Shown here one piece after another: positions 21,298-32,902 of a DNA stretch of 55,739 nt. The notes beneath the pieces were generated by a model that had not been told where the DNA came from, did not search any database, and saw nothing but the letters and a program-made list of their open reading frames with translations. Origin of the DNA: Streptococcaceae bacterium (GTDB lineage: Bacteria > Bacillota > Bacilli > Lactobacillales > Streptococcaceae); contig JAIRUZ010000056.1 in the NCBI GenBank assembly GCA_031254115.1, positions 1-55,739 of the forward strand, given 5' to 3'. A program made the translations under genes and the position numbers. Each line of letters begins with the position of its first letter. Positions within the stretch are counted from its first letter, which is position 1.

Positions 21298-21950
21298 TAG
21301 TTATCTCCTTTCTGCACATTCTTAGTCGGCAAGATTTCACCTTTGTAAATCCAGACTTTAACGCCGAGTTTACCGTACGTTGTATTTGCCTCGTCCCAAG
21401 AATAATCAATATCTGCACGCAATGTATGAAGAGGTACAGTTCCTTCTGAGTAGCCTTCGCTACGCGCAATATCTGCACCGTTCAAACGACCAGAAACTAA
21501 CGTCTTGATTCCTTTTGCGCCTGCACGCATGGCACGTTGAATCGCTTGCTTTTGCGCACGACGGAACGCAATACGTGCCTCGAGCTGCTTTGCGATACCG
21601 TCACCCACAAGGTGAGCGTCCAAATCAGGCTTTTTGATTTCAACAATATTGATGTGGACTTGCTTGCCCGTCATTTTGTTGAGCTCCGCACGCAATGAAT
21701 CAACCGTTGCGCCAGATTTACCAATCACCATACCAGGTTTTGCTGTGTGAACAGTCACGATAACTTTATTTACCGCACGCTCCATCTCAATCTGAGAAAC
21801 CGCACCATCAACCAATTTCTTGGCGATAAGTTCGCGAATCGCAAGGTCTTCATGAAGGTAATCTGCGTATTCTTTTTCAGCATACCATTTAGCATCCCAG
21901 TCACGGATGATGCCGACACGCATACCAATCGGATGTACTTTTTGTCCCAT
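21297..21950 (-). CDS. rpsC: 30S ribosomal protein S3
   Basis: [32 protein letters not shown]. Confidence 0.97.
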   Translation of the reverse strand: MGQKVHPIGMRVGIIRDWDAKWYAEKEYADYLHEDLAIRELIAKKLVDGAVSQIEMERAVNKVIVTVHTAKPGMVIGKSGATVDSLRAELNKMTGKQVHINIVEIKKPDLDAHLVGDGIAKQLEARIAFRRAQKQAIQRAMRAGAKGIKTLVSGRLNGADIARSEGYSEGTVPLHTLRADIDYSWDEANTTYGKLGVKVWIYKGEILPTKNVQKGDN

Positions 21951-21960
21951 GATTTCCTCC

Positions 21961-22308
21961 TTATTCTTTCTCTGCTACAACGACTGTAATGTGCGTTGTG
22001 CGTTTGTTAATTGGTGAAGCTGAGCCTTTTGCACGCGGGCGGAAACGTTTCATCGTTGGGCCTTCGTTAGCAAAAGTCTCAGAGACGAACAAGTCAGCAC
22101 GCTCAAGACCAAAGTTGTTCTCAGCATTTGCAATTGCAGAGTTGAGGACTTTTTCAATCTCATGCGCTGCGCTTGTTGGTGTGAATTTAAGTGTTGCAAT
22201 CGCGTCTGCGACTGCTTTTCCGCGAATCAAGTCAAGAACCAAACGAGTCTTACGAGGTGAGACGCGAACGGTACGAGCTGTCGCTTTTGCTGATGTAATA
22301 TCTGCCAT
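21961..22308 (-). CDS. rplV: 50S ribosomal protein L22
   Basis: [29 protein letters not shown]. Confidence 0.97.
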   Translation of the reverse strand: MADITSAKATARTVRVSPRKTRLVLDLIRGKAVADAIATLKFTPTSAAHEIEKVLNSAIANAENNFGLERADLFVSETFANEGPTMKRFRPRAKGSASPINKRTTHITVVVAEKE

Positions 22309-22319
22309 TTTCTCTCTCC

Positions 22320-22595
22320 TTATCTCGTTTTCTTATCGTCACCAGAGTGACCGCGGAAGGTGCGTGTGGGTGCAAATTCGCCCAACTTATGTCCGACCAT
22401 ATCTTCTTGGATATAAACCGGAACATGTTTGCGACCATCATAAACAGCAATTGTATAGCCGATAAAGCTAGGGAAAATTGTTGAGCGACGGCTCCACGTT
22501 TTAATGACTGTCTTCTTTTCGTTGGCAGCTTGTGCCTCGACCTTTTTCATCAAATGTTCATCGACGAAAGGACCTTTTTTCAGGGAACGTCCCAT
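22320..22595 (-). CDS. rpsS: 30S ribosomal protein S19
   Basis: [21 protein letters not shown]. Confidence 0.97.
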   Translation of the reverse strand: MGRSLKKGPFVDEHLMKKVEAQAANEKKTVIKTWSRRSTIFPSFIGYTIAVYDGRKHVPVYIQEDMVGHKLGEFAPTRTFRGHSGDDKKTR

Positions 22596-22842
22596 TTTGA
22601 AATACCTTTTTCCTTTAATGATTGTGTTTTAAAACAAAGTGGCTTTTGAAACACGTCTATTTTATAACCACGCTACTTGCTAAGAGTAGGTTGGCGGATT
22701 ATTTTTTATTGAATCTGTTTCATAACGCTGCTTTTTCGTCGAACCACGCTTTAGCGCTCGGCGTAAGACGCCAAGTAAATAAACGCAAAGCTGAGTGAGT
22801 CTTCAAAAGCAAAACGGGTGATGAAACAAGTCTATTGTTGGC

Positions 22843-23676
22843 TTATTTGCCGTTGATACGACGCACCATCAATTTGTTAGAACGCGCTTTTTTATTACGT
22901 GTCTTAAGACCAAGCGCAGGTTTGCCCCAAGGCGTCATAGGCGACTTGCGACCAACAGGTTGCTTACCTTCACCACCACCGTGTGGGTGATCGTTCGGGT
23001 TCATAACAGATCCACGAACGGTTGGGCGAATGCCGAGGTAACGTGTGCGTCCAGCTTTACCAAGCTTGATGAGTGAGTGTTGACCATTGCCAACTGTACC
23101 AATCGTTGCGCGGCAAGTGGAGAGAATCATACGTACTTCGCCAGACTGCAAACGCACGAGTGTGTATTTGCCTTCCGTACCAAGAACTTGTGCAGAAGCG
23201 CCTGCAGAGCGAACAAGTTGTCCGCCATGCCCGGGATTCAGCTCGATATTGTGAATGACTGTACCTGCTGGAATATTTGCAAGCGGCAGTGCATTTCCGA
23301 CTTTAATATCGGCATTTTCGCCAGAGACGATTGTCGTGCCAACTTCAAGGCCTTCTGGCGCAATAATATAAGTCTTAACGCCGTTTTCATAGACAATCAG
23401 AGCAATATTCGCTGAGCGGTTTGGATCGTACTCAATCGTCGCAACTTTTCCGACAACATCATCAAGTTGACGCTTGAAGTCGATGATACGGTAATGCTTT
23501 TTAACGCCGCCGCCTTGATGACGCACGGTAATTTTACCTTGGTTGTTACGTCCAGCTTTGGACTTCATTGGCGCAAGCAGGCTCTTTTCAGGAGTGCTTG
23601 TCGTGATTTCTGCATAATCTGACGCTGTCATATTACGACGACCGTTTGTTGTCGGTTTAAAAACTTTAATTCCCAC
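22843..23676 (-). CDS. rplB: 50S ribosomal protein L2
   Basis: [52 protein letters not shown]. Confidence 0.98.
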   Translation of the reverse strand: MGIKVFKPTTNGRRNMTASDYAEITTSTPEKSLLAPMKSKAGRNNQGKITVRHQGGGVKKHYRIIDFKRQLDDVVGKVATIEYDPNRSANIALIVYENGVKTYIIAPEGLEVGTTIVSGENADIKVGNALPLANIPAGTVIHNIELNPGHGGQLVRSAGASAQVLGTEGKYTLVRLQSGEVRMILSTCRATIGTVGNGQHSLIKLGKAGRTRYLGIRPTVRGSVMNPNDHPHGGGEGKQPVGRKSPMTPWGKPALGLKTRNKKARSNKLMVRRINGK

Positions 23677-23690
23677 GAGTTACTCCTTTC

Positions 23691-23996
23691 TTATTCTGCT
23701 GCTTCATCGGCGCCGAAGACGTCAATGTTCTTTGAGTCTGCTGTGAGCGTTACGATAGCTTTTTTGTAGCCTGGTTTGAAACCTTGGTAACGTCCCATAC
23801 GTTTTGCTTTGGGTTGAACGGTTACAGTGTTGATTTTCTCAACTTTTACACCTTCAAAGACTGCTTCAACAGCTTGCTTAATCAGCAATTTGTGCGCTGT
23901 TTTTGGCACTTCAAATGTGTATTTTTTCTGGTCCATATTCATCATTGTAGCTTCTGTGATGATTGGACGTTTAATGATATCGTATAATGAAGCCAT
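23691..23996 (-). CDS. rplW: 50S ribosomal protein L23
   Basis: [26 protein letters not shown]. Confidence 0.96.
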   Translation of the reverse strand: MASLYDIIKRPIITEATMMNMDQKKYTFEVPKTAHKLLIKQAVEAVFEGVKVEKINTVTVQPKAKRMGRYQGFKPGYKKAIVTLTADSKNIDVFGADEAAE

Positions 23997-24622
23997 TATG
24001 CAAGCACCTCCTCAATTTGTGAGATAGCCTCTTTGACAATCAAGACTTTGTCAGCGCTAACAACATCAAGAACCGAAGCGCTGTTTGCTGTTGCAAGCGA
24101 AACGTTTGGCAAGTTACGCGCTGATAGCTCTGCAAAAGCGTTGCCTTCATTAGCGAAAATCACGAGAACTTTACGCTCAATGTTGAGCGCTGACAGAATT
24201 GCTGCAAATTCAGCTGTTTTCGGTGCTTTGAAATCAAGCGCTTCAACGGCGATAAATTTGTCAGCTGCAACTTTTGCTGAATAAACAGACTTGAGCGCCA
24301 ACTGACGTGCTTTCTGCGGCAATTTGTAAGCGTAACTGCGTGGATTTGGACCGAACACGGTACCACCGCCACGATATTGAGGGGCACGAATCGAACCTTG
24401 ACGCGCGCGACCTGTTCCTTTTTGACGGAAAGGTTTTTTACCACCACCGCGAACGAGGCTGCGATTTTTGTGTGCGTGCGTGCCTTGACGCAAGCTTGCG
24501 CGTTGTGAAACAACAACATCAAAGACAACCGATTCATTTGGTTCGATGCCAAAGACTGTGTCATTCAGTTCAACTGTACCAGCGGACTTGCCATCTTGTT
24601 TATATAATGATACTTTAGCCAT
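23996..24622 (-). CDS. rplD: 50S ribosomal protein L4
   Basis: [31 protein letters not shown]. Confidence 0.97.
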   Translation of the reverse strand: MAKVSLYKQDGKSAGTVELNDTVFGIEPNESVVFDVVVSQRASLRQGTHAHKNRSLVRGGGKKPFRQKGTGRARQGSIRAPQYRGGGTVFGPNPRSYAYKLPQKARQLALKSVYSAKVAADKFIAVEALDFKAPKTAEFAAILSALNIERKVLVIFANEGNAFAELSARNLPNVSLATANSASVLDVVSADKVLIVKEAISQIEEVLA

Positions 24623-24645
24623 TATAATTCTATCTCCTTTCTTTC

Positions 24646-25269
24646 TTATTTAGATTTAACTGCTGATTTGATAATAATCAGAGATTTCTTTGAGCCTGGA
24701 ACGTTACCTTTGACAAGAATCACGTTCTTTTCAGGCAAAACTTGCGCAATTTGCAAATTTTGCATCGTTACACGTTTACCACCCATACGACCTGCAAGGC
24801 GTTTGCCTTTTGGTACTTTATTGGCAGCGACAGGACCCATTGAACCTGGACGACGATGGTAACGAGAACCGTGAGCCATAGGGCCGCGGTGTTGTCCCCA
24901 ACGTTTGATAGGGCCTTGATAACCCTTACCTTTTGATGTGCCAGTCACGTCAACGACGTCGCCAGCTTCAAAGCTATCAACTTTGATTTCTGATCCAACT
25001 TCTAAGCCTTCGAGTCCTTTAAATTCACGAACGAAGCGCTTAGGAGCCGTGTTTGCTTTAGCCACATGGCCTTTGGTTGGTTTGTTAGCCAAGATTTCAC
25101 GTTTGTCATCAAAACCGACTTGAACGGCTTCATAACCGTCAGTTTCAACGGTTTTCACTTGAAGCACGACATTTGCAGCCGCTTCGATGACAGTAACAGG
25201 GATCAATTCCCCATTTTCCGTGAAAATCTGGGTCATTCCAACTTTTTTCCCTAAGATTCCTTTAGACAT
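24646..25269 (-). CDS. rplC: 50S ribosomal protein L3
   Basis: [29 protein letters not shown]. Confidence 0.97.
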   Translation of the reverse strand: MSKGILGKKVGMTQIFTENGELIPVTVIEAAANVVLQVKTVETDGYEAVQVGFDDKREILANKPTKGHVAKANTAPKRFVREFKGLEGLEVGSEIKVDSFEAGDVVDVTGTSKGKGYQGPIKRWGQHRGPMAHGSRYHRRPGSMGPVAANKVPKGKRLAGRMGGKRVTMQNLQIAQVLPEKNVILVKGNVPGSKKSLIIIKSAVKSK

Positions 25270-25290
25270 GAGAATAACCTTTCTTTTCTA

Positions 25291-25599
25291 TTAGAGTTTA
25301 ATTTCGATATTGACACCAGATGGGAGATCCAGTTTCATCAAGCTGTCCACCGTTTTTTGAGTCGGCTCGATGATGTCAATCAGACGTTTGTGTGTGCGAA
25401 TTTCAAATTGCTCACGGCTGTCTTTGTACTTGTGCGTTGCACGAATAACCGTGTAGACGCTACGATCTGTAGGAAGCGGGATTGGACCTGCGACCTCAGC
25501 GTTTGTACGCTGTGCTGTTTCAACAATTTTTGTAGCAGCTGCGTCAAGAACGCGGTGCTCATACGCTTTCAAACGAATGCGAATTTTACGTTGTGCCAT
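25291..25599 (-). CDS. rpsJ: 30S ribosomal protein S10
   Basis: [26 protein letters not shown]. Confidence 0.97.
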   Translation of the reverse strand: MAQRKIRIRLKAYEHRVLDAAATKIVETAQRTNAEVAGPIPLPTDRSVYTVIRATHKYKDSREQFEIRTHKRLIDIIEPTQKTVDSLMKLDLPSGVNIEIKL

Positions 25600-25615
25600 T
25601 TAAGGCTCCTTTCTT

Positions 25616-25635
25616 TTCTGTCAGCTCTGACAGAA
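25616..25635. repeat. Dyad repeat variant TTCTGTCAG-CT-CTGACAGAA in the rpsJ leader
   Basis: Read directly. Confidence 0.93.
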
Positions 25636-25639
25636 TTTG

Positions 25640-25765
25640 AAGACTTTCGTCTATAATTTTTTATAGGCTAGCTCCGCGAAAAAACCGGCTTTCCCGTGGC
25701 AATGGTTTCGGGTGTGTCGCAACCTTTCGCCTCAAAGCTACATACCGCAGACGCAGTACCTTTCT
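25640..25765 (-). promoter_or_regulatory. Structured leader of the S10 operon (candidate L4-type leader)
   Basis: Minus strand AAAGGTTGCGACACACCCGAAACCATTGCCACGGGAAAGCCGG between promoter and rpsJ; resembles Firmicutes S10 leaders from memory, not searched. Confidence 0.5.
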
Positions 25766-25794
25766 ATGATAACAGAACACAATAAGAAAGTCAA
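25766..25794 (-). promoter_or_regulatory. Sigma-70-type promoter of the S10 operon
   Basis: Minus strand TTGACT-N17-TATCAT. Confidence 0.7.
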
Positions 25795-25824
25795 GAAAAA
25801 ACTCTAGCAATCCCGCTAAAATCA

Positions 25825-25844
25825 AAAAGCGCCCAAGCGCTTTT
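25825..25844. terminator. Rho-independent terminator
   Basis: AAAAGCGC-CCAA-GCGCTTTT. Confidence 0.7.
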
Positions 25845-25885
25845 CAGTTCGTTGCCATTTCAACACTGTTAGCGCTGACAGAATT

Positions 25886-27574
25886 TTATTTTTGACGACC
25901 AAGTCTTCTTTTTCTTTGACACATCTCAAAAAATTCGTGCAAGCCAATCGAAGACAATGGAAAAAGTAAGAGATAAAAAGGAAGCGCCATTCTTCCGCCA
26001 GATTCCCAGAACGCGTAAAAGATAAATCCGCCTAAAAACAAGAGATGCAACAAAAGTTTCAGCTCGTCCATCTCTGTTTGTTGCATTCTCTTTTGACGAA
26101 TTTCTAAGATCAGACCTACCAGAGCAAACAGGTAGATGATCACAGACAGCACTTTGTCAATTCCCACGCGCAGCACCCACGCCATGCCAAAAGTTTTAAA
26201 CATAAAATCTGTCGCGCGGCCCGTCAGTGGTAAATAAACATAAGGACCGATGACCGCCTTATCATTTTCGCCGACATTATTTGCCCAAAAGCTGCTGTCC
26301 CCCCACTGGTATGCCAGCTTCAACGCGAAAAATCGCACAGCAAAATAAGGATGTTTGACAAATGTCTTAATACTTTTTGCAAGAGCGCTAGACGCATAGT
26401 TTTGTGCCACAAAGACATCCATTTCCTTGCTTACTGCACCAGCATCGCTAAATGCACCCGTAAAGCCATTCCAAGCACCCGGAACGAGCTTGACGTCGTC
26501 TAAACTTTTTTCTGACGTCACATCATCAATATTGTTTTGCCTTGATGAATAAGTTCCGCTTTGTAGGCCCATAGCCAACCACGTAAGAGCTGGCACTTTT
26601 TGAGTACGCACGATTTGATTTTCCGAGTCAAACCGAGCGACAAACGAAGAATTTATCAACTCAAACGAAAGCAACACTAAAAGTCCTAGCAACAATAATT
26701 CGAATTTTCCCCTTTTTAGAAACTGAAAAATGCCAAATATAACGAGACCAACCACGACGAGCAACAAAGATGACTTCATCCAAAGCATCCCGACCAATGA
26801 GATAAACATAAAAAATAACGTTCGTTTTTTCTTTAATTTTATATAATTTGTGGCGAAATAAAGCGATAAAATTTCCAAAGAAATCCCGATTAAATCGCCA
26901 TAAACCATAGGAACATACATAACAAGCGGCGAAAATAAAAGGCAAAAAAGCGAAGTGAACAAAGTGGCTTGATTGCTAGAAGATAAATTGAGTGTTATCT
27001 TTTGAAGAAAATAGACGGACACAACGAGCGCCACAAGATTTAAAAAATAAAATGGTAATAAATTTCCATTACCAAAAAGATGCGCGAGCACACGCAGCAG
27101 ATAAACGAGGCTTGATTGGAAAGGAAAAGCAGCCAAATAGTCGCTTTTAGTCGTTTCGGCGGACACAAGAGTTAAAATAATTTTTGAATCGCTTTGATAT
27201 TGAAAACGTCCATTTCCAACCAAAATCAGCAGCAAACCACAAAGAGCCACGACAGAAGTTGATGCGCGAATTGACCACCATAAAAACTTATCCGAGATTG
27301 TCAGCCGTGAATAATTTATCCCCAATTTCCAGATGACGAATGCAGCAACAGCAATAGACAAAAGCAAAAGTGGAAAATAGCCTTTTACTTGCAACACAAA
27401 CAAAGGCCTAATCCCCCAATGCGCGACAACAAATGTTAGCGATAGAGCGAGACAAATAGAAAGCGCAAAGAAAGTGCCGACGCGAACGGCGGACGCAAAA
27501 ATAGCATTTAATTTGTCTCTCACATTGGACACTCTCATTCTCAAGATTTTGAAGACAGATACCAAAGGCATCAC
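25886..27574 (-). CDS. Polytopic membrane protein, glycosyltransferase (GT-C)-like
   Basis: 562 aa, about 12 hydrophobic segments, AT-rich; product class is a guess from architecture. Confidence 0.6.
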   Translation of the reverse strand: MMPLVSVFKILRMRVSNVRDKLNAIFASAVRVGTFFALSICLALSLTFVVAHWGIRPLFVLQVKGYFPLLLLSIAVAAFVIWKLGINYSRLTISDKFLWWSIRASTSVVALCGLLLILVGNGRFQYQSDSKIILTLVSAETTKSDYLAAFPFQSSLVYLLRVLAHLFGNGNLLPFYFLNLVALVVSVYFLQKITLNLSSSNQATLFTSLFCLLFSPLVMYVPMVYGDLIGISLEILSLYFATNYIKLKKKRTLFFMFISLVGMLWMKSSLLLVVVGLVIFGIFQFLKRGKFELLLLGLLVLLSFELINSSFVARFDSENQIVRTQKVPALTWLAMGLQSGTYSSRQNNIDDVTSEKSLDDVKLVPGAWNGFTGAFSDAGAVSKEMDVFVAQNYASSALAKSIKTFVKHPYFAVRFFALKLAYQWGDSSFWANNVGENDKAVIGPYVYLPLTGRATDFMFKTFGMAWVLRVGIDKVLSVIIYLFALVGLILEIRQKRMQQTEMDELKLLLHLLFLGGFIFYAFWESGGRMALPFYLLLFPLSSIGLHEFFEMCQRKRRLGRQK

Positions 27575-27837
27575 TCTGGCCGAATCCTCGGTTTTGTCAT
27601 TATAACATAAGTTTTCCCCCTCCGCATTTTTTAAAGACCCGATAAATATCCAAACTATTTTGAAACATCAAGATTTTACTTTCAGTAGATATGCGAGTTG
27701 AAAAACATCATCAAATTACGGCCGTTATATCACTATAAGCCTAGCGGCGTCTTGCGGCAGCAGAATTTTGCCCAGAAACAACAAAAGGGCGCTGATAACG
27801 CCCAGTCTATCTTTTATTTAAATCTGTGATTTCTTGT

Positions 27838-29178
27838 TTAATACAGCTCCAAATAGTTATCAATTTCCCATTGGCTGACGTAGCTCGCGTAGCTGGCCCA
27901 TTCGATGCGTTTGGCTTCGATGAAATTCTCAGTCACGTGCGCGCCTAGCGCTTCCATGACAATGCCATCTTCGAGAAGGGCTTTATACGCATTTTTGAGG
28001 GTTGACGGAAGCGATTGGATGCCGTGCTTATGGCGTTCTTCTGGCGTCATGGTGTAAATGTTTTCCTCAACAGCTTTCGGCGGTTCGATTTTATTTATCA
28101 CACCGTCAAGGCCTGTTGCAAGGAGAACGGACAGCGTCAGATATGGATTGGCCGTCGGATCAACCTGCCGAAGTTCCACACGCGTACTCATACCGCGGCT
28201 CGCAGGCACGCGCACAAGTGGCGAGCGATTGCGTCCCGCCCAAGCCACGTAAACAGGCGCTTCGTAACCTGGAACCAAGCGTTTAAATGAATTGACTGTT
28301 GGATTCGTGATGGCCGTGAAATTGTAGGCGTGTTTGAGTAAGCCACCAATAAAGTAATGCGCATCCGCTGACAGGCCATCAGCTGCCGTCGGATCGTCAA
28401 ATGCGTTCGCGCCATTTTCCGTGAAAAGGCTCATGTTACAGTGCATACCGCTACCATTGATGCCATAAATGGGTTTCGCCATAAATGTCGCATGCAGCCC
28501 GTGCTCGCGCGCAATAGTCTTCACGACCAGCTTAAAAATCTGAATATTGTCGCAGGCCTTGAGCGCATTGGAATACTTGAAATCAATCTCGTGCTGACCC
28601 ACCGCGACTTCATGGTGGCTTGCCTCAACTTCAAAGCCCATTTCCGTGAGAACATTCACAATTTCACGGCGCGTGTTATCCGCTGTATCCGTCGGCGCAA
28701 GGTCAAAATAAGAACCTTGATCGTTGACTTCAAGCGTTGGTTTGCCCTTTTCGTCAAGCTTCAACAAGAAAAATTCTGGCTCAGGACCCAAATTAAAGTG
28801 TTTGAAACCCGATTTTTCCATGCGCTTCAAATTGCGTTTCAAAACACCGCGCGGATCTCCCGCAAACGGCTCGCCCTCTGGCGTATAAACGTCACAAATC
28901 AAACCTGCCACCTTGCCATTTTCGCCACCCCACGGGAAAACAATCCACGTGTCAAGATCTGGATAGAGGAACATGTCACTCTCGTTGATGCGCACAAAGC
29001 CCTCGATTGAGCTGCCGTCAAACATCATTTTGTTCTCAAAAATCTTCTCGAGCTGCTCGTCAGTCGCTGGAACTTCTACATTTTTCAGTGTTCCCAGAAT
29101 GTCTGTGAACATCAGACGCAAAAACGTCACATTTTTTTCTTTGATATCCTTGCGGATTTGCTCAGCTGTAATAGCCAT
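27838..29178 (-). CDS. glnA: Glutamine synthetase type I
   Basis: [43 protein letters not shown]. Confidence 0.97.
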   Translation of the reverse strand: MAITAEQIRKDIKEKNVTFLRLMFTDILGTLKNVEVPATDEQLEKIFENKMMFDGSSIEGFVRINESDMFLYPDLDTWIVFPWGGENGKVAGLICDVYTPEGEPFAGDPRGVLKRNLKRMEKSGFKHFNLGPEPEFFLLKLDEKGKPTLEVNDQGSYFDLAPTDTADNTRREIVNVLTEMGFEVEASHHEVAVGQHEIDFKYSNALKACDNIQIFKLVVKTIAREHGLHATFMAKPIYGINGSGMHCNMSLFTENGANAFDDPTAADGLSADAHYFIGGLLKHAYNFTAITNPTVNSFKRLVPGYEAPVYVAWAGRNRSPLVRVPASRGMSTRVELRQVDPTANPYLTLSVLLATGLDGVINKIEPPKAVEENIYTMTPEERHKHGIQSLPSTLKNAYKALLEDGIVMEALGAHVTENFIEAKRIEWASYASYVSQWEIDNYLELY

Positions 29179-29200
29179 GGTTTTCTCCTATTTTCTATTT

Positions 29201-29563
29201 TTAATAGCGTGGATTATTGAAAATATTCGTGGACGACGGGTGATAGAAACGCGATTGAACTTGCAATTCTTCTTCAAGTTGGTGATCGTATTTCGTGTCA
29301 GCGCTGACACGCTGCTTTTTCTCGGCTGACAGAACACGTTTGACCTCTGTAATTGAATGGCTTTCTCCAAGCAATTCCTTGACATCAAACAATTTGTCAA
29401 TATCCGCAAGCGAATAGAGCCGTCTGTTGCCACCATTTCGCGTGGGAACGACCAGCTGCTGCTCTTCGTAGTAACGAATCTGACGCGCCGAAAGCCCCGT
29501 CAGCTCCATCACAGCACCCATTGCGAGAATCGCTTTTTGCCTGCTCAATTCACGTTCACTCAT
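29201..29563 (-). CDS. glnR: MerR-family nitrogen repressor GlnR
   Basis: MGAVMELTGLSARQIRYYEEQQLVVPTRNGGNRRLYS; directly upstream of glnA. Confidence 0.95.
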   Translation of the reverse strand: MSERELSRQKAILAMGAVMELTGLSARQIRYYEEQQLVVPTRNGGNRRLYSLADIDKLFDVKELLGESHSITEVKRVLSAEKKQRVSADTKYDHQLEEELQVQSRFYHPSSTNIFNNPRY

Positions 29564-29575
29564 AATTTCCCCCTT

Positions 29576-29603
29576 ATTTTACCCCACAAAAAAATAATGT
29601 CAA
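29576..29603 (-). promoter_or_regulatory. Promoter of glnRA
   Basis: Minus strand TTGACA-N16-TAAAAT. Confidence 0.7.
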
Positions 29604-29609
29604 TTTTCC

Positions 29610-29628
29610 ATGTGAGAACTTCTGACAT
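29610..29628. promoter_or_regulatory. GlnR operator upstream of glnRA
   Basis: ATGTGAGAACTTCTGACAT matches the GlnR/TnrA consensus ATGTNA-N7-TNACAT exactly. Confidence 0.85.
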
Positions 29629-29687
29629 TATTTTAACGTTTTTTACTCTTTTGTGCAATACTTCCATTCTGTCGCTGCTTACAGCTC

Positions 29688-30692
29688 TTAATTTAACCCC
29701 TCTGGCAGCTGATAGCCCAGATGCGCATAGGCTTTTGTGGTCGCGCGACGGCCTTGCTTCGTGCGGATAATAAAGCCTTTTTGAATCAGGTAAGGCTCGT
29801 ACATGTCCTCGACCGTCTCGACGTCTTCGGCAATCGCCACAGCAAGTGTACCAAGTCCGACAGGACCACCATTGTAAAGTTCAATCATGGTGCGAAGTAA
29901 TTTCTGATCAATATAGTCAAGGCCTTCTGCGTCCACGTCCAGCATCGTGAGCGCTTGAGCGGTAATCGGACGATCAATTTTCCCCGTCCCGCGAATCTGG
30001 GCAAAGTCACGCACGCGTTTGAGTAGACGATTGGCAATACGCGGCGTGCCGCGGCTGCGGAGCGCGATTTCGTGAGCGCCATCGTCAACAATCTCCGCCT
30101 CAAAAATATCGGCTGTACGCTTGGTGATGGTCTCCAAATCCTCGGTCGTATAGTACTCCATGTGAGCAGCAATGCCAAAACGCGCCCGCAAAGGATTGGA
30201 TAGCATACCTGCCCGCGTCGTCGCGCCAACCAAGGTAAATGGAGGCAAATCCAGATGAACCGAGCGCGAACCATCACCAGAGCCAATCATGATGTCAATA
30301 TAAAAATCCTCCATCGCGCTGTATAGAACTTCCTCAACCGTCATCGGCAAGCGGTGAATCTCATCGATGAAAAGCACATCGCCTGGCGCAAGCTCATTGA
30401 GTATCGCGACCAAATCGCCTGGCTTTTCAATCGCTGGCCCAGATGTCTGCTTGATTTGCACACCCAGTTCATTGGCAATCACAAAGGCCATCGTCGTCTT
30501 ACCAAGCCCTGGAGGGCCAAATAGCAAGACATGATCCAAAGCCTCCTCACGCTGCTTCGCCGCTGCGATAAAGATTTCCAACTGCTCCTTGACTTTCGCC
30601 TGCCCAATATATTGCGCAAACGTCACTGGCCGCAGCGACAACTCCGCCCCGCGCTCGTCCTCCTGCACCTCCGGATTTAGATTATCATTCAT
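29688..30692 (-). CDS. ruvB: Holliday junction branch-migration ATPase RuvB
   Basis: [45 protein letters not shown]. Confidence 0.97.
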   Translation of the reverse strand: MNDNLNPEVQEDERGAELSLRPVTFAQYIGQAKVKEQLEIFIAAAKQREEALDHVLLFGPPGLGKTTMAFVIANELGVQIKQTSGPAIEKPGDLVAILNELAPGDVLFIDEIHRLPMTVEEVLYSAMEDFYIDIMIGSGDGSRSVHLDLPPFTLVGATTRAGMLSNPLRARFGIAAHMEYYTTEDLETITKRTADIFEAEIVDDGAHEIALRSRGTPRIANRLLKRVRDFAQIRGTGKIDRPITAQALTMLDVDAEGLDYIDQKLLRTMIELYNGGPVGLGTLAVAIAEDVETVEDMYEPYLIQKGFIIRTKQGRRATTKAYAHLGYQLPEGLN

Positions 30693-30729
30693 AGGGATAT
30701 TATAACAGAAAATTTTGCTTCCACTTAAA

Positions 30730-31905
30730 TCACTTTGCCGAGCGCTGCATCGTCATTACCATCACCGCCGCCGTCAAAAAGGCGACGGCTGAAACAGTAG
30801 CGAGGCTCCAAAAGCCGATATTTTGAAAGAGGAGACCGCCAAGCGATGAGCCGATGGTTAGGCCGAGGTAGAGGACGGAGCTGTTGAAGGACATAAGAGT
30901 GGAGCGGTTCTGCGGGGCAATGGAAACGATGTAGGCGGAAATCGCGGTAACACCAAGTCCCATTGAAAGAGCAAGAAGAATCAGAAAAATCAGCAGAATG
31001 GGGAGCTGAGAGCCCAAAAGTCCGAGACCGAGCACGAAAAGCGCCGAGAGCGCGGCATTCATCAAAATACTCCGCACACGTCCGAGGCGGTTCATGACGG
31101 CGCCGCCAAAAATGGCCCCGATGAAATTGGCAACGCCGTAAAGAAAGAAGACGAGTCCGCGCTGGCCGAGACTCAGATGAAAGGTCACTGTCAGAAAGCT
31201 CCCGAGAAAGGTGTAAACAAGGTAAAAGGCAAACATGTAGAAAAGGCTGATGACAAGCGCCCGAAGGGCACCCTTTGTGCTGAAAACCTGCTTGAAGTTC
31301 TGAAGGTAGCTGATTTTTTGTGCCGTCGTCGGCGTGTCAGGCAGGACAAGCAGAATCACGAGCGCGGCACATGCTGTCAAAATTGCCGATGCCCAGAAAG
31401 CCATGTGCCAGTTGGAGAGTTGGGCGAGAAAGCTGCCCAGCGGAACGCCCAAGGCGACAGAAAGCGACAGCGCCGCCATCACGATGCCCATGATTTTATT
31501 CATTCGGTTTGTTTCAGCGTGCGTCTTTCCGGAAAAATAGCTGCCAATAAAGGCCCAGACATTCGGGAGAAAGAGCGCGGCGCCGAGGCCTGCGATGGCG
31601 CGGTAAAGATAGAAAGTTGCAAGATTGGTGGCGAGTGCGCAAAGGAGCGTGCCAATAAGGAAAATACCAATGCCTGTCAGCAGCAATTTACGTTTACTGA
31701 AACGGTCGCCAAACGGGCCAAAGAGTGGTGCGCCGAGCATTTCACAGAGCGCATAAGCCGTGACGCCTAAAGCTGTCTGGGCAATGCTGGCGTGAAAATT
31801 CTGTGCAATAGTGGGCAAAAGTGGCGAGATAATAAAGCTGTCAGCTCCCACGACAAATACGCCAATAAAAAGGCTGAGCACAATAAAAATTTGTTTCATC
31901 TTCAT
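30730..31905 (-). CDS. MFS transporter (drug efflux type)
   Basis: 391 aa, 12 [23 protein letters not shown] motif A. Confidence 0.88.
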   Translation of the reverse strand: MKMKQIFIVLSLFIGVFVVGADSFIISPLLPTIAQNFHASIAQTALGVTAYALCEMLGAPLFGPFGDRFSKRKLLLTGIGIFLIGTLLCALATNLATFYLYRAIAGLGAALFLPNVWAFIGSYFSGKTHAETNRMNKIMGIVMAALSLSVALGVPLGSFLAQLSNWHMAFWASAILTACAALVILLVLPDTPTTAQKISYLQNFKQVFSTKGALRALVISLFYMFAFYLVYTFLGSFLTVTFHLSLGQRGLVFFLYGVANFIGAIFGGAVMNRLGRVRSILMNAALSALFVLGLGLLGSQLPILLIFLILLALSMGLGVTAISAYIVSIAPQNRSTLMSFNSSVLYLGLTIGSSLGGLLFQNIGFWSLATVSAVAFLTAAVMVMTMQRSAK

Positions 31906-32063
31906 GAAACGAGTCTAGCACAGGTTCTGCGGGGATTCAAGTGAAGAAAAAATGACTATGTTACAGAGTTGATACTGCTTGCGGAATTTTTTAGAGGTGC
32001 TATAATGAGTGCAAAAGCTGCCGAACTGAGCGGGCGGGCGCCCTCGGAACTCAAAGGAGAAAA

Positions 32064-32456
32064 ATGGAATTTGACACAACGAATCACTTTGTAAAAAACG
32101 CGCAAATTCACGGCGAATTTTGTCCGCTAGATACAACACTCAAAATCCTATCTGGGCGCTGGAAGACGATTATTTTAAATCGGCTGATGAAAGAGACGCT
32201 GCATTTCAACGAACTGGCCAGGCGAATCCCCAATTGCACGCGCCGCATGCTTGCTCTTCAGCTAAAAGAATTGGTCGACGCGCAAATCGTCGCGCGCGCT
32301 GTCAGCGCTGACAGAAGCCCCGTGCAGGTTGCCTATCAGCTGACAGCGCTTGGCGAAAGCCTCCTGCCGATTGTCTGGGCGATGAACGACTGGGGAAGCG
32401 CCTATATCCGCGAAATCACAAATGTCGACACACTCGAAGAAAGCTGTCAGGGCTGA
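32064..32456 (+). CDS. HxlR/MarR-like winged-helix regulator, divergent from the MFS gene
   Basis: CPLDTTLKILSGRWKTIILNRLMKETLHFNELARRIPNCTRRMLALQLKELVDAQIV. Confidence 0.92.
   Translation: MEFDTTNHFVKNAQIHGEFCPLDTTLKILSGRWKTIILNRLMKETLHFNELARRIPNCTRRMLALQLKELVDAQIVARAVSADRSPVQVAYQLTALGESLLPIVWAMNDWGSAYIREITNVDTLEESCQG
32299..32314. repeat. Dyad repeat CTGTCAGCGCTGACAG inside the hxlR-like gene
   Basis: Exact 16-mer; encodes VSAD. Confidence 0.97.
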
Positions 32457-32463
32457 CAGCTTT
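32440..32463 (+). terminator. Hairpin overlapping the stop codon of the hxlR-like gene, dyad-derived
   Basis: AAAGCTGTCAG-GG-CTGACAGCTTT. Confidence 0.75.
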
Positions 32464-32902
32464 GTCTTTGCTATTTCTCTTAAATTCTTGGGTTCACATA
32501 TTAATGAGATGAAGTTAGCCACTCAGAGGCAAACAATAGATACAAGACTATCTTCCACAAATTACCCAAAGAAAACAGCTTTCAATTGAATTCGGTGAAC
32601 TTTGAAAATTGATAATTCTACTCTTGCGATAGGTACGTTTTTTACAACTTTTCTCAAGGGAAATTGATTGATATAAACTTAACAACTATTTAACTTTACC
32701 TTTAAGAAATACATTTACGGTTTTACCTTATTTTCCATAAAATGTGCTATACTCTATATAATAAGCGTTTTTTTGCTAAAATTCACAAGAATGGCAGCGT
32801 AATTATTTTTGTGAATTTTTATTCCTTGATACAAAAATAGTAAATAACGCGAGATTTTATTGTTAAACAGTATGATTTTAGAAATTTTTTGGAGAAAAAA
32901 GC

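Noticed and set aside
29610-29628. ATGTGAGAACTTCTGACAT as a variant of the iterated dyad
   Set aside because: It matches the known GlnR consensus and sits upstream of the glnRA promoter, so it is explained as the GlnR operator.
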